DNA of 64,000 bases. Source: Gammaproteobacteria bacterium. GTDB taxonomy: Bacteria; Pseudomonadota; Gammaproteobacteria; Pseudomonadales; Azotimanducaceae. Numbering within the stretch: position 1 is the first letter of the stretch; each line of letters opens with the position of its first letter. The stretch lies in assembly GCA_026705345.1 (NCBI GenBank), contig JAPPAV010000077.1:62001-126000 (forward strand), written 5' to 3'. Below, in pieces: positions 49,293 through 58,261 of the stretch. The translations under genes and the position numbers were made by a program. The notes under the pieces were generated by a model. It did no database searches. It had not been told where the DNA came from and saw only the letters and a program-made list of their open reading frames with translations.

Positions 49293-50764
49293 GCGGTAAG
49301 CCGTAGCGCACCGATGAGATCGCCGGCGATCAACGATCCGGCGTGGCCGGCCCGTGCTTCGTCTCCGGCCCGGGCGTGCAGCCAGACACCCAGTTCCGCC
49401 GCCGCGAGCGGTTCCAAGCCACGGGCCAGCAAGGCCCCGACGATGCCGGTCAGGACATCGCCGCTACCCGCGGTCGCCATCCCGGGATTGCCGCCCAGAC
49501 AGACCGAGGCGACGGCGCCTTCCATCGCAATCAGGGTTCCCGCGCCTTTCAAGACCGCGATTGCACCCGAGAGGTTTCCCTTGCTAAGCCGTGCCGCAGC
49601 TTCGGGTCGGTTCGACTGGATCCACGTTGTTGTTTCACCGAGAAGACGGCCTGCCTCGCCGGGATGTGGGGTCACAATCGTCGCCGGCGGCAAGCCGACG
49701 CTCCTATCCGCAACGATATTCAAGCCGTCGGCATCCACGACCATCGGCTTGCCCGCATCGGCGACTGTTCTCAGCAAGCCGTTGCCCCAGTCGCTACGGC
49801 CTAATCCGGGCCCCACCGCGATGGCGGATGCGCGCTCCACCAGATCGGCGATGTCCTTGGGGTCCTCCACCCCCCGAACCATTAGTTCGGGCCGCCGCGC
49901 CAAGATCGCCGCCCGGTTCTCGCTACGCGTGGCAATGGTGACGAGACCTGCACCCGTCCGCAGCGCGGCCTCCCCGGCCAGCAGGACGGCACCCCCCATG
50001 TCCGTCTCGCCTCCCACCACCAGCAACCGCCCGAAGTCCCCCTTGTGGGCACCGGGTCGGCGAGCGAGCGTGGCGAGTCCGGCTCCGTCCATCACCCGGA
50101 CCCCGGGTCTGTCGAAAACTGCCTCCGGCAGATCGAGGTCGTCGAGGAGCAACTCGCCCACGAAGTCCACTGCATCACCGGTCACCAGCCCGAGTTTGGC
50201 CGCGACAAAGGTTACCGTGACATCTGCGCGTACCGGATGTGCCGTCAATAGGCCACCGTTCTCCGCGTCGACCCCACTCGGGAGGTCGAGAGCCAAGACC
50301 GGCTTGCCGGCGGCGTTAATCCTATCGACGGCTGTCTGATAGGGAAGCCGCACCGCGCCCTGCGCGCCCGTGCCGAGCAACGCGTCGACGACCACATCGC
50401 CGCCGACACTCCAGCCATCCAGCTGTTGCTCGAACCGCCCACCGAGACGAGCCTCGGCGAAACGACAAGCCTGCATCGCTTCTCCGGCGAGCTTGCCGGG
50501 GTCGCCGACCGGTATCAGTTGCACATCGAACCCCGCATCCTTGGCGCAACCCGCGACGACATAGCCATCGCCCGCGTTGTTCCCCGAACCGCAGATGATC
50601 GAGAGGATGCGGGCGTCCGGCCAACGCGAACGGAGTACGTCGAATGCCGCCCGGCCGGCACGGTGCATCAGGCGGACACCCGGAATCGAGAACTCGTTGA
50701 TGGCGCGCCGGTCGAAGGCGCGGACCTCCGATGCCGAGAAGACGTTCCGTGTCGGCTGGCGCAT
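49289..50764 (-). CDS. nnr: bifunctional NAD(P)H-hydrate repair enzyme
   Basis: Repairs damaged NAD(P)H. The N-terminal epimerase domain (NnrE) has ICGSGNNAGDGYVVAG and ALDLPSGVDAENG; the C-terminal dehydratase (NnrD) has GLVTIATRS, VVDADGLNIVAD, TPHPGEAGRLLG and TAGSGDVLTGIVGALLA. With the ATG at 50764 the protein is 491 residues. An AAAGGAG lies 18 bases before the ATG, too far to be ideal; an upstream GTG at 50803 is possible. It starts the nnr-tsaE-amiB-mutL-miaA run and is divergent from queG. Confidence 0.94.
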   Translation of the reverse strand: MRQPTRNVFSASEVRAFDRRAINEFSIPGVRLMHRAGRAAFDVLRSRWPDARILSIICGSGNNAGDGYVVAGCAKDAGFDVQLIPVGDPGKLAGEAMQACRFAEARLGGRFEQQLDGWSVGGDVVVDALLGTGAQGAVRLPYQTAVDRINAAGKPVLALDLPSGVDAENGGLLTAHPVRADVTVTFVAAKLGLVTGDAVDFVGELLLDDLDLPEAVFDRPGVRVMDGAGLATLARRPGAHKGDFGRLLVVGGETDMGGAVLLAGEAALRTGAGLVTIATRSENRAAILARRPELMVRGVEDPKDIADLVERASAIAVGPGLGRSDWGNGLLRTVADAGKPMVVDADGLNIVADRSVGLPPATIVTPHPGEAGRLLGETTTWIQSNRPEAAARLSKGNLSGAIAVLKGAGTLIAMEGAVASVCLGGNPGMATAGSGDVLTGIVGALLARGLEPLAAAELGVWLHARAGDEARAGHAGSLIAGDLIGALRLTA

Positions 50765-50827
50765 ACGTTCGAATCGATCGACTCCTTTCGTGGGAACATA
50801 CACGAAACCGGTAGCATCGTATTTCCG

Positions 50828-51955
50828 ATGGCGACCAAACCCGCAGCCCCGCAGCTGCGACCCGACTTACCGTCCCTTCCTGGCGAGGGGCAAGCCCCTC
50901 GCGCCACCTCGCTGAAGACACTTGCCCGCGACATCGAGCGATGGGCGGGAGAACTGGGTTTTCAGGACGTCGGCATCGCCGACACCGAACTAGCGAACTA
51001 TGCGCCCGCGTTCCGCACCTGGCTCGAACAGCGGCTTTACGGGGACATGGGCTATCTTGCGCGCAACGTCGACAAACGCCTCGAACCGGATCGGCTGCAC
51101 CCGGGCACAATCCGCGTCATCTCGGCCCGCATGGACTACCTGGGCACGCCGCCGCCCGCGGCAACGGACCTTCCCGCCAACGACGGGTCCGCCTACATCG
51201 CACGCTACGCCCACGGACGCGACTACCACAAGACCGTGCGACGTCGCTTGGCGCGGCTTGCGGCGCGCATCGACTCCAGCACGGGCGGGCGGTTTCGGGC
51301 GTTCACCGACTCGGCACCTGTCCTCGAGAAACCGCTCGGCGAAAAATCCGGGCTTGGCTGGATCGGCAAGAACACGTTGCTGCTAAGCGAAGAGGCGGGC
51401 TCGTGGTTTTTCCTGGGCGAGATCTACACCGACCTGCCGTTGCCCGTGACGCCAAGGCGGCCGCAACCGGGCTGCGGCACCTGCCGCGCCTGCATGACCG
51501 TCTGTCCGACCGATGCCATCATCGGACCCCGCAAGCTCGATGCGAGGCGCTGCATCTCGTACCTGACCATCGAGCACAAGGGAACGATTCCGGTCGAATT
51601 CCGCGAAGCGATCGGCAACCGCGTGTTCGGCTGCGACGATTGCCAGATCGTCTGCCCCTGGAACCGGTTCGCGCGACGGTCCCCGGAAGCCGAGTTCGCA
51701 CCGCGGCACGGTCTCGACCACGCCACCCTCGTCGACCTGCTCGGCTGGGACGAAACCACGTTCCTAGCGCGGACCCAGGGAATGGCGCTCCGCCGGGTCA
51801 ACTACGAACAGTGGGTCCGCAACCTCGCCGTCGCCGCCGGCAACGCACCCCCAGATCCGGCGATTGTCGCAGCCCTGAAGCGCCGGCAAGAATCCGCAAG
51901 CGCCATGGTGCGCGAGCACATCGACTGGGCCCTGGCGCGCCAATGCGCGCCCTGA
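50828..51955 (+). CDS. queG: epoxyqueuosine reductase QueG with a palindrome in its 5' coding region
   Basis: Cobalamin- and Fe-S-dependent enzyme that makes queuosine from epoxyqueuosine in tRNA, 375 residues. Core features are ELGFQDVGIADTEL, SGLGWIGKNTLLLSEEAGSW, two 4Fe-4S motifs (CGTCRACMTVCPT and CDDCQIVCPW) and ALRRVNYEQWVRNLAVAAG. Residues about 19-26 (GEGQAPRA) are encoded by a type 4 palindrome placed between the ATG and the first family residues, so the extra N-terminus is probably not functional. It is divergent from nnr. Confidence 0.95.
   Translation: MATKPAAPQLRPDLPSLPGEGQAPRATSLKTLARDIERWAGELGFQDVGIADTELANYAPAFRTWLEQRLYGDMGYLARNVDKRLEPDRLHPGTIRVISARMDYLGTPPPAATDLPANDGSAYIARYAHGRDYHKTVRRRLARLAARIDSSTGGRFRAFTDSAPVLEKPLGEKSGLGWIGKNTLLLSEEAGSWFFLGEIYTDLPLPVTPRRPQPGCGTCRACMTVCPTDAIIGPRKLDARRCISYLTIEHKGTIPVEFREAIGNRVFGCDDCQIVCPWNRFARRSPEAEFAPRHGLDHATLVDLLGWDETTFLARTQGMALRRVNYEQWVRNLAVAAGNAPPDPAIVAALKRRQESASAMVREHIDWALARQCAP
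50883..50917. repeat. palindromic element, type 4, in the queG 5' region
   Basis: Stem GCGAGGGG (50883-50890), loop CAAG, stem CCCCTCGC (50895-50902), then a diverged tail GCCACCTCGCTGAAG. Here the host gene reads the opposite strand of the element compared with zipA and the PepSY gene. Confidence 0.8.
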
Positions 51956-52054
51956 CGGGCGCGTTGGAAGTTCGCTGGCGCGAACTTCGGAGAGGTAGTC
52001 TCAACAAGCCGCCTAGCCATGTCAGAGCCCAGCGCAGTCGCGGTCTGCGATGGC

Positions 52055-52079
52055 GGGACGCCACAAGGGCGTCCCCTAC
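52055..52079. repeat. palindromic element, type 2, supplying the orn stop
   Basis: Stem GGGACGCC (52055-52062), loop ACAAG, stem GGCGTCCC (52068-52075), then CTAC. The CTA is the TAG stop of orn on the minus strand. It lies between convergent queG and orn. Confidence 0.88.
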
Positions 52080-52618
52080 AAGGCGAAGAAGGCGTCCCGG
52101 TAGTGCTTGAGTTCCGCCACCGACTCACGGATGTCGTCCAGTGCCCGGTGGGTGTTGCGCTTCTTGAAACGATCCACCAGTTCGGGCTTCCACCGGCGAG
52201 CCAGTTCCTTGACGGTCGACACATCGACGATGCGGTAGTGCAGCCAATCCTCCAGGGAGGGCATGTACCGTTTCAGGAAACGCCGGTCCTGCCATACCGT
52301 ATTCCCACAAAGGGGCGCCACGTGTCTCTCCGCGTACCGCTGAACGAAAGCAAGCGTTAGCGCTTGTGCTTCGGTGACGTTGACCGGGGACCTGAGTACG
52401 CGTTCGACCAAGCCCGACGCCGTGTGATGTTCGACGTTCCACGCGTCCATGCCAGCCAAGTGCTCCTCCGCCTGGTGTATGGCCAGAACGGGACCCTCGG
52501 CGATGACGGTCAGATCGTTGTTCGTGACCAGGGAGGCGATTTCGAGAATCACATCGACGTCGGGGTCGAGGCCGGTCATCTCCATGTCGATCCAAACTAG
52601 AACGCCTGGGGTGTCCAT
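52076..52618 (-). CDS. orn: oligoribonuclease Orn
   Basis: DnaQ-fold 3'-5' exonuclease of 180 residues that finishes RNA decay by cutting dinucleotides, including pGp[21 protein letters not shown] holds the DxE of Exo I, and [17 protein letters not shown] and [14 protein letters not shown] are the other motifs. The ATG at 52618 gives the usual length (E. coli 181). The stop is within a palindrome. Confidence 0.97.
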   Translation of the reverse strand: MDTPGVLVWIDMEMTGLDPDVDVILEIASLVTNNDLTVIAEGPVLAIHQAEEHLAGMDAWNVEHHTASGLVERVLRSPVNVTEAQALTLAFVQRYAERHVAPLCGNTVWQDRRFLKRYMPSLEDWLHYRIVDVSTVKELARRWKPELVDRFKKRNTHRALDDIRESVAELKHYRDAFFAL

Positions 52619-52715
52619 TGACCAAGCCGCACAGGTGCAAAGGTCAAGAATAGCGGTGCCTGCCTGCACCGCCAACCGCGTATCATCCGCGCCTTGCCAT
52701 CAGCCACCACCGCCC

Positions 52716-53552
52716 ATGGGACCCAGCGTAATCACCGCCGCCGAACTGGCGGACCGTCTAGCGAACCGGGAACGGGACAAGCCGAAGCCGCTCGTCGCCC
52801 AGGTGACGTCGCCGGAGGCGTACGCCGCCGGTCACGTTCCCGGCGCGGTTCATGTCGGGCCCGGCGACTTGGTATCGGGAATTCCGCCCGCCACCGGGCG
52901 CCTGCCGAACGGCGACGCACTGACCACCCTGTTTCGGCGCATCGGCTACACCCACGGTACCGAGGTGGTCACACTCGACGACGAAGGGGGCGGCTGGGCG
53001 GGCCGCCTGGCCTGGACCCTGGACATCATCGGCAACCGGACTTGGCGCTACCTCGACGGCGGACTGGCTGCCTGGGTGGCGGCCGGTCTCCCCATCGACC
53101 GGGCGCCCGTCGACGTAACCCCCTCCGACGTGGAAATCACCGTCGACACCGGACCAATCGCCGAAGCCGAGGACATAATCCCACGCCTTCAAGATCGGGA
53201 TCTGGTGATCTGGGACTGCCGCTCGGCAGGCGAGTTCGCGGGCCACCGCCGCGCGGCGGTCCGCGTGGGCCACATCCCCGGCGCGGTCAACCTCGATTGG
53301 CTCGAGGTGATGGACGGCGAACGCAATCTGTGCCTAGTTGAGGATCTCGAGGCGTTGCTGGCCAAGAAAGGCATCGTGCCCGAACGCGACGTGATCACCC
53401 ACTGCCAAACGCACCACCGATCCGGACTAACCTACATGGCAGCCCGCTTGCTGGGGTTTCCCCGAATCCGTGCCTACCACGGTTCCTGGTCCGAGTGGGG
53501 CAACCGGATGGATACGCCCGTGCAGACCGGACCGGGCTCGACCCGACCCTAA
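52716..53552 (+). CDS. two-domain sulfurtransferase (rhodanese, SseA-like)
   Basis: Protein of 278 residues with two rhodanese domains. The first (about 10-130) lacks a catalytic Cys at the expected loop; the second (about 145-270) has the active-site loop THCQTHHRSGLTYMAARLL with Cys. This is the architecture of thiosulfate or mercaptopyruvate sulfurtransferases. The loop sequence does not match classical CRKGV or CGSGVT types, so the sulfur donor is uncertain. It lies 24 bases before psd, likely in the same transcript. Confidence 0.85.
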   Translation: MGPSVITAAELADRLANRERDKPKPLVAQVTSPEAYAAGHVPGAVHVGPGDLVSGIPPATGRLPNGDALTTLFRRIGYTHGTEVVTLDDEGGGWAGRLAWTLDIIGNRTWRYLDGGLAAWVAAGLPIDRAPVDVTPSDVEITVDTGPIAEAEDIIPRLQDRDLVIWDCRSAGEFAGHRRAAVRVGHIPGAVNLDWLEVMDGERNLCLVEDLEALLAKKGIVPERDVITHCQTHHRSGLTYMAARLLGFPRIRAYHGSWSEWGNRMDTPVQTGPGSTRP

Positions 53553-53576
53553 CCTCTCCAAGCCGCGGCCATCCCG

Positions 53577-54410
53577 GTGCATCCGTTCGCAGCCTTGCAG
53601 CACGTCGTCCCGCAGCACGGCCTGTCGCGCCTTCTCGGGGCATTCGCCGCCTCCGGGAACGGCGTCGTGAAGCGGTTGCTGATCAACGCGTTCAAGTCCG
53701 CCTATCGCATCGACATGACGGAGTTCGAAGGCGATTCAGCGGCCGATTTCACGAGCTTCAACGACTTCTTCACGCGAGGGCTGCTCGCCGGTTCGCGTCC
53801 CATGCCGGACGATCCCGGACGGGTGGTCAGCCCCGCGGACGGCACGGTCAGCCAAGCCGGCGCCATCGCGGCCGGGCGTCTCATGCAGGCCAAGGGCCGC
53901 GAGTACGCCGTCGCCGAACTGCTCGGCGGCACCGACTTCGCCGCCGAGTTCGCCAATGGCTCGTTCGTGACGATCTATCTGGCACCTCACAACTACCATC
54001 GGTTTCACGCGCCTTGTTCGGGACGCCTCTTGCAAAGCATCGAGATTCCCGGGCGACTGTTCTCCGTCAACGGCGTCACGGAACGACACGTGAAGCGGGT
54101 GTTCGCCCGCAACGAGCGGCTGGTGCTGCGTATCGGGGCCTCGTTCGGCGACTACGCCATGGTGTTGGTCGGCGCGATGATCGTGGCCAGCATCCGGGTT
54201 GCCTGGCCCGGTCCGAAATCGCCCTACCGGCGGCAGACTTCCCGCAACCCGCCGGATGTCGTGTTCGAGCGTGGCGACGAGGTCGGCGCGTTCCTCTTGG
54301 GGTCGACGGTCATCGTCCTGTTCCCAGGCGGCGCAGTAGATCTCGCGAACGCCGTCGCACCCGGGTTGCCGTTACGCGTGGGCACGACGATCGGTACCCT
54401 CGTCCACTAA
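53577..54410 (+). CDS. psd: phosphatidylserine decarboxylase
   Basis: Makes phosphatidylethanolamine from phosphatidylserine at the inner membrane, 277 residues. The pyruvoyl-forming cleavage site LGST is at residues 241-244 (Ser243), and FNDFFTRGL, SPADGTVSQAG, YLAPHNYHRFHAP and VNGVTERHV are family motifs. The start is a GTG. It converges with epmA, seven bases between stops; psd and epmA are also neighbours in enterics. Confidence 0.96.
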   Translation: MHPFAALQHVVPQHGLSRLLGAFAASGNGVVKRLLINAFKSAYRIDMTEFEGDSAADFTSFNDFFTRGLLAGSRPMPDDPGRVVSPADGTVSQAGAIAAGRLMQAKGREYAVAELLGGTDFAAEFANGSFVTIYLAPHNYHRFHAPCSGRLLQSIEIPGRLFSVNGVTERHVKRVFARNERLVLRIGASFGDYAMVLVGAMIVASIRVAWPGPKSPYRRQTSRNPPDVVFERGDEVGAFLLGSTVIVLFPGGAVDLANAVAPGLPLRVGTTIGTLVH

Positions 54411-54417
54411 CGAACTC

Positions 54418-55377
54418 TCACGCCGTCTTCCAGTCGAAAGCCATCGCCTCGCGGACGCCCGCCGCACCCAGGCGCAGCGCCACAAGACGATCGAAACCAA
54501 CGGCGACGCCCGCACATTCCGGTAGGCCGTGGCGGTGCGCCGCCAACAGACGCCGGTCGGCATCGACTTGGCGGCCGCCGGCGGCGCGCCGACGCCGGTT
54601 GTCGGCTGCCATGCGGTCTTCGAGTTCATCGGCATCGCAGAGTTCATGGTAGCCGTTGGCGACCTCGACGCCGTTGACAACCAACTCGAACCGCGCCGCG
54701 GTACCGGCAGATCCGACTCGTGCAAGGGCGGCGAGTCGCCTTGGGAAGTCCGTGACGAATAGACGTCGTATCCGGGCCGACGCGATGGCCTCCGCGAGCA
54801 GAAGATCGAGCGCCTCCTCGATGCCCGCACCGCAGTCGAGACCCAGATCACGCGCGGCCTCGAGGCACGCGGCGTCGTCCGCTGCGTTCGGGTCGACGCG
54901 GAATCGGCTGCCGATGAGATGGGCGTAGGTCTGTGTTTCGTAGGCAGCGGGTCCGAGCAGCACGTTCACGAGATCGGCGACTTCATCCATCATCCTCGGC
55001 GCGTCGAAGCCCCGGCGATACCACTCCAGCATCGTGAACTCCGGGTTGTGCCAGCGACCCTGTTCGCCGGCACGGAAAACGGGACCGATCTGGTAGATCG
55101 ACGGTGCCCCCGCGGCCAGCAGCCGTTTCATGTGGTACTCCGGCGAGGTCTGCAAATACGGCCCCCGCGCACCGGGCAGGTCTGCTCGCATGCTCTCGAG
55201 CGCCGGATCGGTGACCGTGGCGGCGCCGAGTGCCGGGGTCTGCACTTCCACCACGCCCCGACCGGCGAAGAACTCGCGGGTTGCCCGAAGCATCCCGGCG
55301 CGGGTCCGCAGTGCATCGATGGTGCTGGAAGGGCGCCAATCAGCCGGGGTGCGCGATCCGATGTTGGCCGACGACAT
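54418..55377 (-). CDS. epmA: EF-P lysine aminoacyltransferase EpmA (PoxA/GenX)
   Basis: Class II lysyl-tRNA synthetase-like enzyme of 319 residues that attaches (R)-beta-lysine to Lys34 of EF-P. It lacks an anticodon-binding domain. Motif 2 appears as IYQIGPVFRAGEQGRWHNPE followed by FTMLEWYRRGFD, and motif 3 as GVAVGFDRLVALRLG. The ATG overlaps the efp stop (TGATG), so enzyme and substrate are translationally coupled. Confidence 0.95.
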   Translation of the reverse strand: MSSANIGSRTPADWRPSSTIDALRTRAGMLRATREFFAGRGVVEVQTPALGAATVTDPALESMRADLPGARGPYLQTSPEYHMKRLLAAGAPSIYQIGPVFRAGEQGRWHNPEFTMLEWYRRGFDAPRMMDEVADLVNVLLGPAAYETQTYAHLIGSRFRVDPNAADDAACLEAARDLGLDCGAGIEEALDLLLAEAIASARIRRLFVTDFPRRLAALARVGSAGTAARFELVVNGVEVANGYHELCDADELEDRMAADNRRRRAAGGRQVDADRRLLAAHRHGLPECAGVAVGFDRLVALRLGAAGVREAMAFDWKTA

Positions 55378-55949
55378 CAGCCCTTGACGCGGCTGACGTA
55401 CTCGCCGGTTCGCGTGTCGATCCTCAGCACATCGCCGATCTCGACAAAGAGCGGCACCTTGATCGTGGCACCGGTCCCCAGCGTCGCCGGCTTCGTACCC
55501 CCCTGGGCGGTGTCGCCGCGGATGCCGGGATCGGTTTCCTTGACAGCCAGTTCGACGAAATTCGGCGCGACCACGGAGATCGGCTCGTCGTTCCATAGCG
55601 TGACGTTGCACACCTCCTGGCCCAGGAGCCAGCTCTTGGCTTCGCTGACCACCGTGGATGACGCCGCTTTCTGCTCGAAGCTGCCGTCGGTGTTCATGAA
55701 ATGCCAAAACTCCCCGTCGGAGTAGAGGAACTCCATCTGGGTCTCGAGCACATCCGCGGCCTCAAGGGACTCCCCGCTGCGATAGGTTCGCTCCCAAACG
55801 CGGCCGGTCTTGAGGTTGCGGAGCCTGACCCGGGTGAATGCCTGACCCTTGCCCGGTTTCACGAACTCGCTAGCAAGAATCGAACAGGGGTCGCTTTCGA
55901 GCAGCACCTTCAGTCCGGGCCGAAATTCGTTGGTAGAATAGGTTGCCAC
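55377..55949 (-). CDS. efp: translation elongation factor P
   Basis: Rescues ribosomes stalled at polyproline. The 190-residue protein has three beta-barrel domains. The modified lysine is Lys34 in [16 protein letters not shown]. The GTG at 55949 is preceded by AAGGAG ten bases upstream and puts the lysine at position 34 as in E. coli. It is divergent from epmB and coupled to epmA. Confidence 0.97.
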   Translation of the reverse strand: MATYSTNEFRPGLKVLLESDPCSILASEFVKPGKGQAFTRVRLRNLKTGRVWERTYRSGESLEAADVLETQMEFLYSDGEFWHFMNTDGSFEQKAASSTVVSEAKSWLLGQEVCNVTLWNDEPISVVAPNFVELAVKETDPGIRGDTAQGGTKPATLGTGATIKVPLFVEIGDVLRIDTRTGEYVSRVKG

Positions 55950-56011
55950 GCCGGTCAATCTCCTTGAACACACCTCCCGGGCCCGCGTTTCGCCGATCCA
56001 GGAAACGACGA

Positions 56012-57052
56012 ATGATACCCGTCAAATCCACCTCGACAACCGAGGCCGAGCCCGCGCGCAGCCAGTTGCTCCGAGAAGGGCGATCGTGGCAACGCGAGCT
56101 GCTCGAGGCGGTGACCGATGTCGATGAACTGCTTCGGCTCGTCGCCCTCGATCCGTCGGACATCCGGACCGCAGTAGAACCTTCAGCCGACTTTCCGCTG
56201 CGCGTGCCGCGTCCCTATATCGCCCGCATGGGGCGGGGCGATCCGGACGACCCGTTACTACGCCAAGTGCTTCCCACTTCACGCGAGACCGAGCCGGCGA
56301 TCGGCTACGGGTTCGATCCGCTCGGCGAGGCGGCCGCCGTCGTCGACGCCGGAATCCTAAGGAAGTACGACGGGAGAGCACTGGTCATCGCGACGGGTTC
56401 CTGTGCCGTCCACTGCCGCTACTGCTTCCGCCGGCACTTCCCGTACGCGGACCATCGCCAAGACAGGCGCTTCGAATCAATCGCGGCGTTGCGTCGGGAT
56501 TCCACGATCCGGGAAGTCATCCTGTCTGGCGGCGATCCCCTGATGCTCACCGACGCCCACCTCGCGCGCCTCCTTGCCGAGTTGGGTTCGATCGATCACG
56601 TGGCGAGGATACGGATCCATACGCGCGTCCCGGTGGTCATTCCCCAGCGCGTGACGCCGGCGTTGACAGAGACCCTGGCCAACCTCCCGCAACGCGTGGT
56701 CGTCGTCCTGCACTTCAACCATCCCAACGAAATCGACCGGGATTGCGCCACGTCGCTAACGGGTCTCCGCCGCTTCACGCTGCTCAACCAGAGCGTGCTG
56801 CTGCGTGGCGTCAACGACGACGCCCACACCCTGGTCGAGTTGTCGGAGCGCCTGTTCGGCGCGGGCTTACTGCCCTACTACCTCCACATGCCGGACGCGG
56901 TGGCCGGTACCGCCCACTTCGACGTCTCCCAACGACGCGCCGTCGCGTTGCATCGTCAGATCCAAGCGCGGCTGCCCGGCTATCTAGTGCCGCGGCTAGT
57001 GCGCGAGGTCCCCGGCGGCAACGCGAAGGAACTCGTCATAGACGACGGGTAG
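56012..57052 (+). CDS. epmB: EF-P beta-lysylation protein EpmB (lysine 2,3-aminomutase)
   Basis: Radical SAM and PLP enzyme that turns L-lysine into (R)-beta-lysine for EF-P. The 346-residue protein has the CxxxCxxC cluster motif (Cys131, 135, 138 in [17 protein letters not shown]), [11 protein letters not shown] and [15 protein letters not shown] precedes the ATG at 56012. Its divergence from efp-epmA places all three steps together. Confidence 0.96.
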   Translation: MIPVKSTSTTEAEPARSQLLREGRSWQRELLEAVTDVDELLRLVALDPSDIRTAVEPSADFPLRVPRPYIARMGRGDPDDPLLRQVLPTSRETEPAIGYGFDPLGEAAAVVDAGILRKYDGRALVIATGSCAVHCRYCFRRHFPYADHRQDRRFESIAALRRDSTIREVILSGGDPLMLTDAHLARLLAELGSIDHVARIRIHTRVPVVIPQRVTPALTETLANLPQRVVVVLHFNHPNEIDRDCATSLTGLRRFTLLNQSVLLRGVNDDAHTLVELSERLFGAGLLPYYLHMPDAVAGTAHFDVSQRRAVALHRQIQARLPGYLVPRLVREVPGGNAKELVIDDG

Positions 57053-57056
57053 GAAC

Positions 57057-58235
57057 GTGCGGCGATTCCTGAAGGCGAACGCGGCCACGCTGGGCGCGGT
57101 CGGCGGCTACGTCATCGCCGTGGGAGTCGCCTTCACCAGCATTGGCGTATTGGACGCCGAACGCAGCGCCAGCGCGATGTCCCGGTACGGCATCGCGGTG
57201 GCGGAGGACCTTGCCTTTCACGCGGTCGAACCGCTGCTGCGCCGGGACCGCATTCAGCTGGGTCTCTTGACCAACCGCCTCGCGTCGCGTCCGGAGGTGC
57301 GCCTCATCACCATCCGAACCGCGGACGAACGGCTGTTCGTCGTCGCGGGCCGCGCGACGACGGAAACGGCGCAGGGCTACAACCGACCCGTCATGGTGGA
57401 GGATACGGTGGCCGGCGACGTGACGGTGACCCTCAACCCCGAGAGTTTCGTGCTGTCGGTCACGGACATGCTCAGCCAGTCCTGGCAATTCGTACTCGCC
57501 GGCTTGGCCGCCGCCATCTTCCTGTCCCACTTCGGCAGCCGCCTGGGTTCGTCGCAAACAACGGCGCCAGGTTCGAACCGCGTGTCCCGCGACGTTCCTC
57601 CGCCGGCGTTCGTGGTCGTGGCCAACCTGCCCCTTCGATCCGCGTCCCAGTCCACCGAGCGCGAAAGACTGCTAGCGCGCGGCATGGCGGTCGGGCGAAG
57701 GATAGCGAACCTGTATGCCGGCCATTCCGCCGCGTTGCCCGGATCGGGAGTCGTGGTCGTGTTCCCCGTTTCGGGATCAACCGACCGGTGCTTCGAAGTC
57801 GTTTGCGCCGCGTTGCTGATGCGTCGCCTGCTGTCCGAGAAAGAGACACCCGTGACGGATGGCGATGGCGCGGCACCGGACGATGTCTCCGACGACGCGC
57901 CGGGGGCATTCCGGTACGGGATCGACTTCTGCGAAGCTGGCCCCGTCATTCACGGCGATACCGTCAAGCCATCGGCGGTATCCAACGTGGTGCTGCTCGC
58001 CTCCCTGGCCGGTGCCCGCGAGCTGGTACTCGGCCAAGCCGCCTACGAAACCCTGGATCGACCCGACCGCGTCGAACTCGAGCAACTGCGAAACCCCGCG
58101 ACCGAGGCACTGTCGTCGGGCGTCGCCATGCCCTGCGGCAAGATCCAACGTGTCGCCCGCGACTACGACGCCCTGATCGCGCGCCAAGCTGAAGTCATCG
58201 CCATTGCCTCGGATCGGAACGCCCGTACGATCTGA
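57057..58235 (+). CDS. membrane protein with cyclase-like C-terminal domain (AhpA/YtjB-like)
   Basis: Protein of 392 residues. TM1 (about 9-31), a periplasmic segment (about 35-140) and TM2 (about 144-160) resemble the SMP/YtjB/AhpA family. The cytoplasmic part (about 180-380) has the outline of a class III nucleotide cyclase fold: AFVVVANLPLRS, PGSGVVVVFP and RYGIDFCEAGPVIHGD with NVVLLASLAG. The metal-binding Asp pair expected in active cyclases is not seen, so it is probably catalytically inactive. The start is GTG four bases after the epmB stop, so co-expression is likely. Function unknown. Confidence 0.6.
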   Translation: MRRFLKANAATLGAVGGYVIAVGVAFTSIGVLDAERSASAMSRYGIAVAEDLAFHAVEPLLRRDRIQLGLLTNRLASRPEVRLITIRTADERLFVVAGRATTETAQGYNRPVMVEDTVAGDVTVTLNPESFVLSVTDMLSQSWQFVLAGLAAAIFLSHFGSRLGSSQTTAPGSNRVSRDVPPPAFVVVANLPLRSASQSTERERLLARGMAVGRRIANLYAGHSAALPGSGVVVVFPVSGSTDRCFEVVCAALLMRRLLSEKETPVTDGDGAAPDDVSDDAPGAFRYGIDFCEAGPVIHGDTVKPSAVSNVVLLASLAGARELVLGQAAYETLDRPDRVELEQLRNPATEALSSGVAMPCGKIQRVARDYDALIARQAEVIAIASDRNARTI

Positions 58236-58261
58236 TCACGGATTTCAACGGGAGCGAATGG

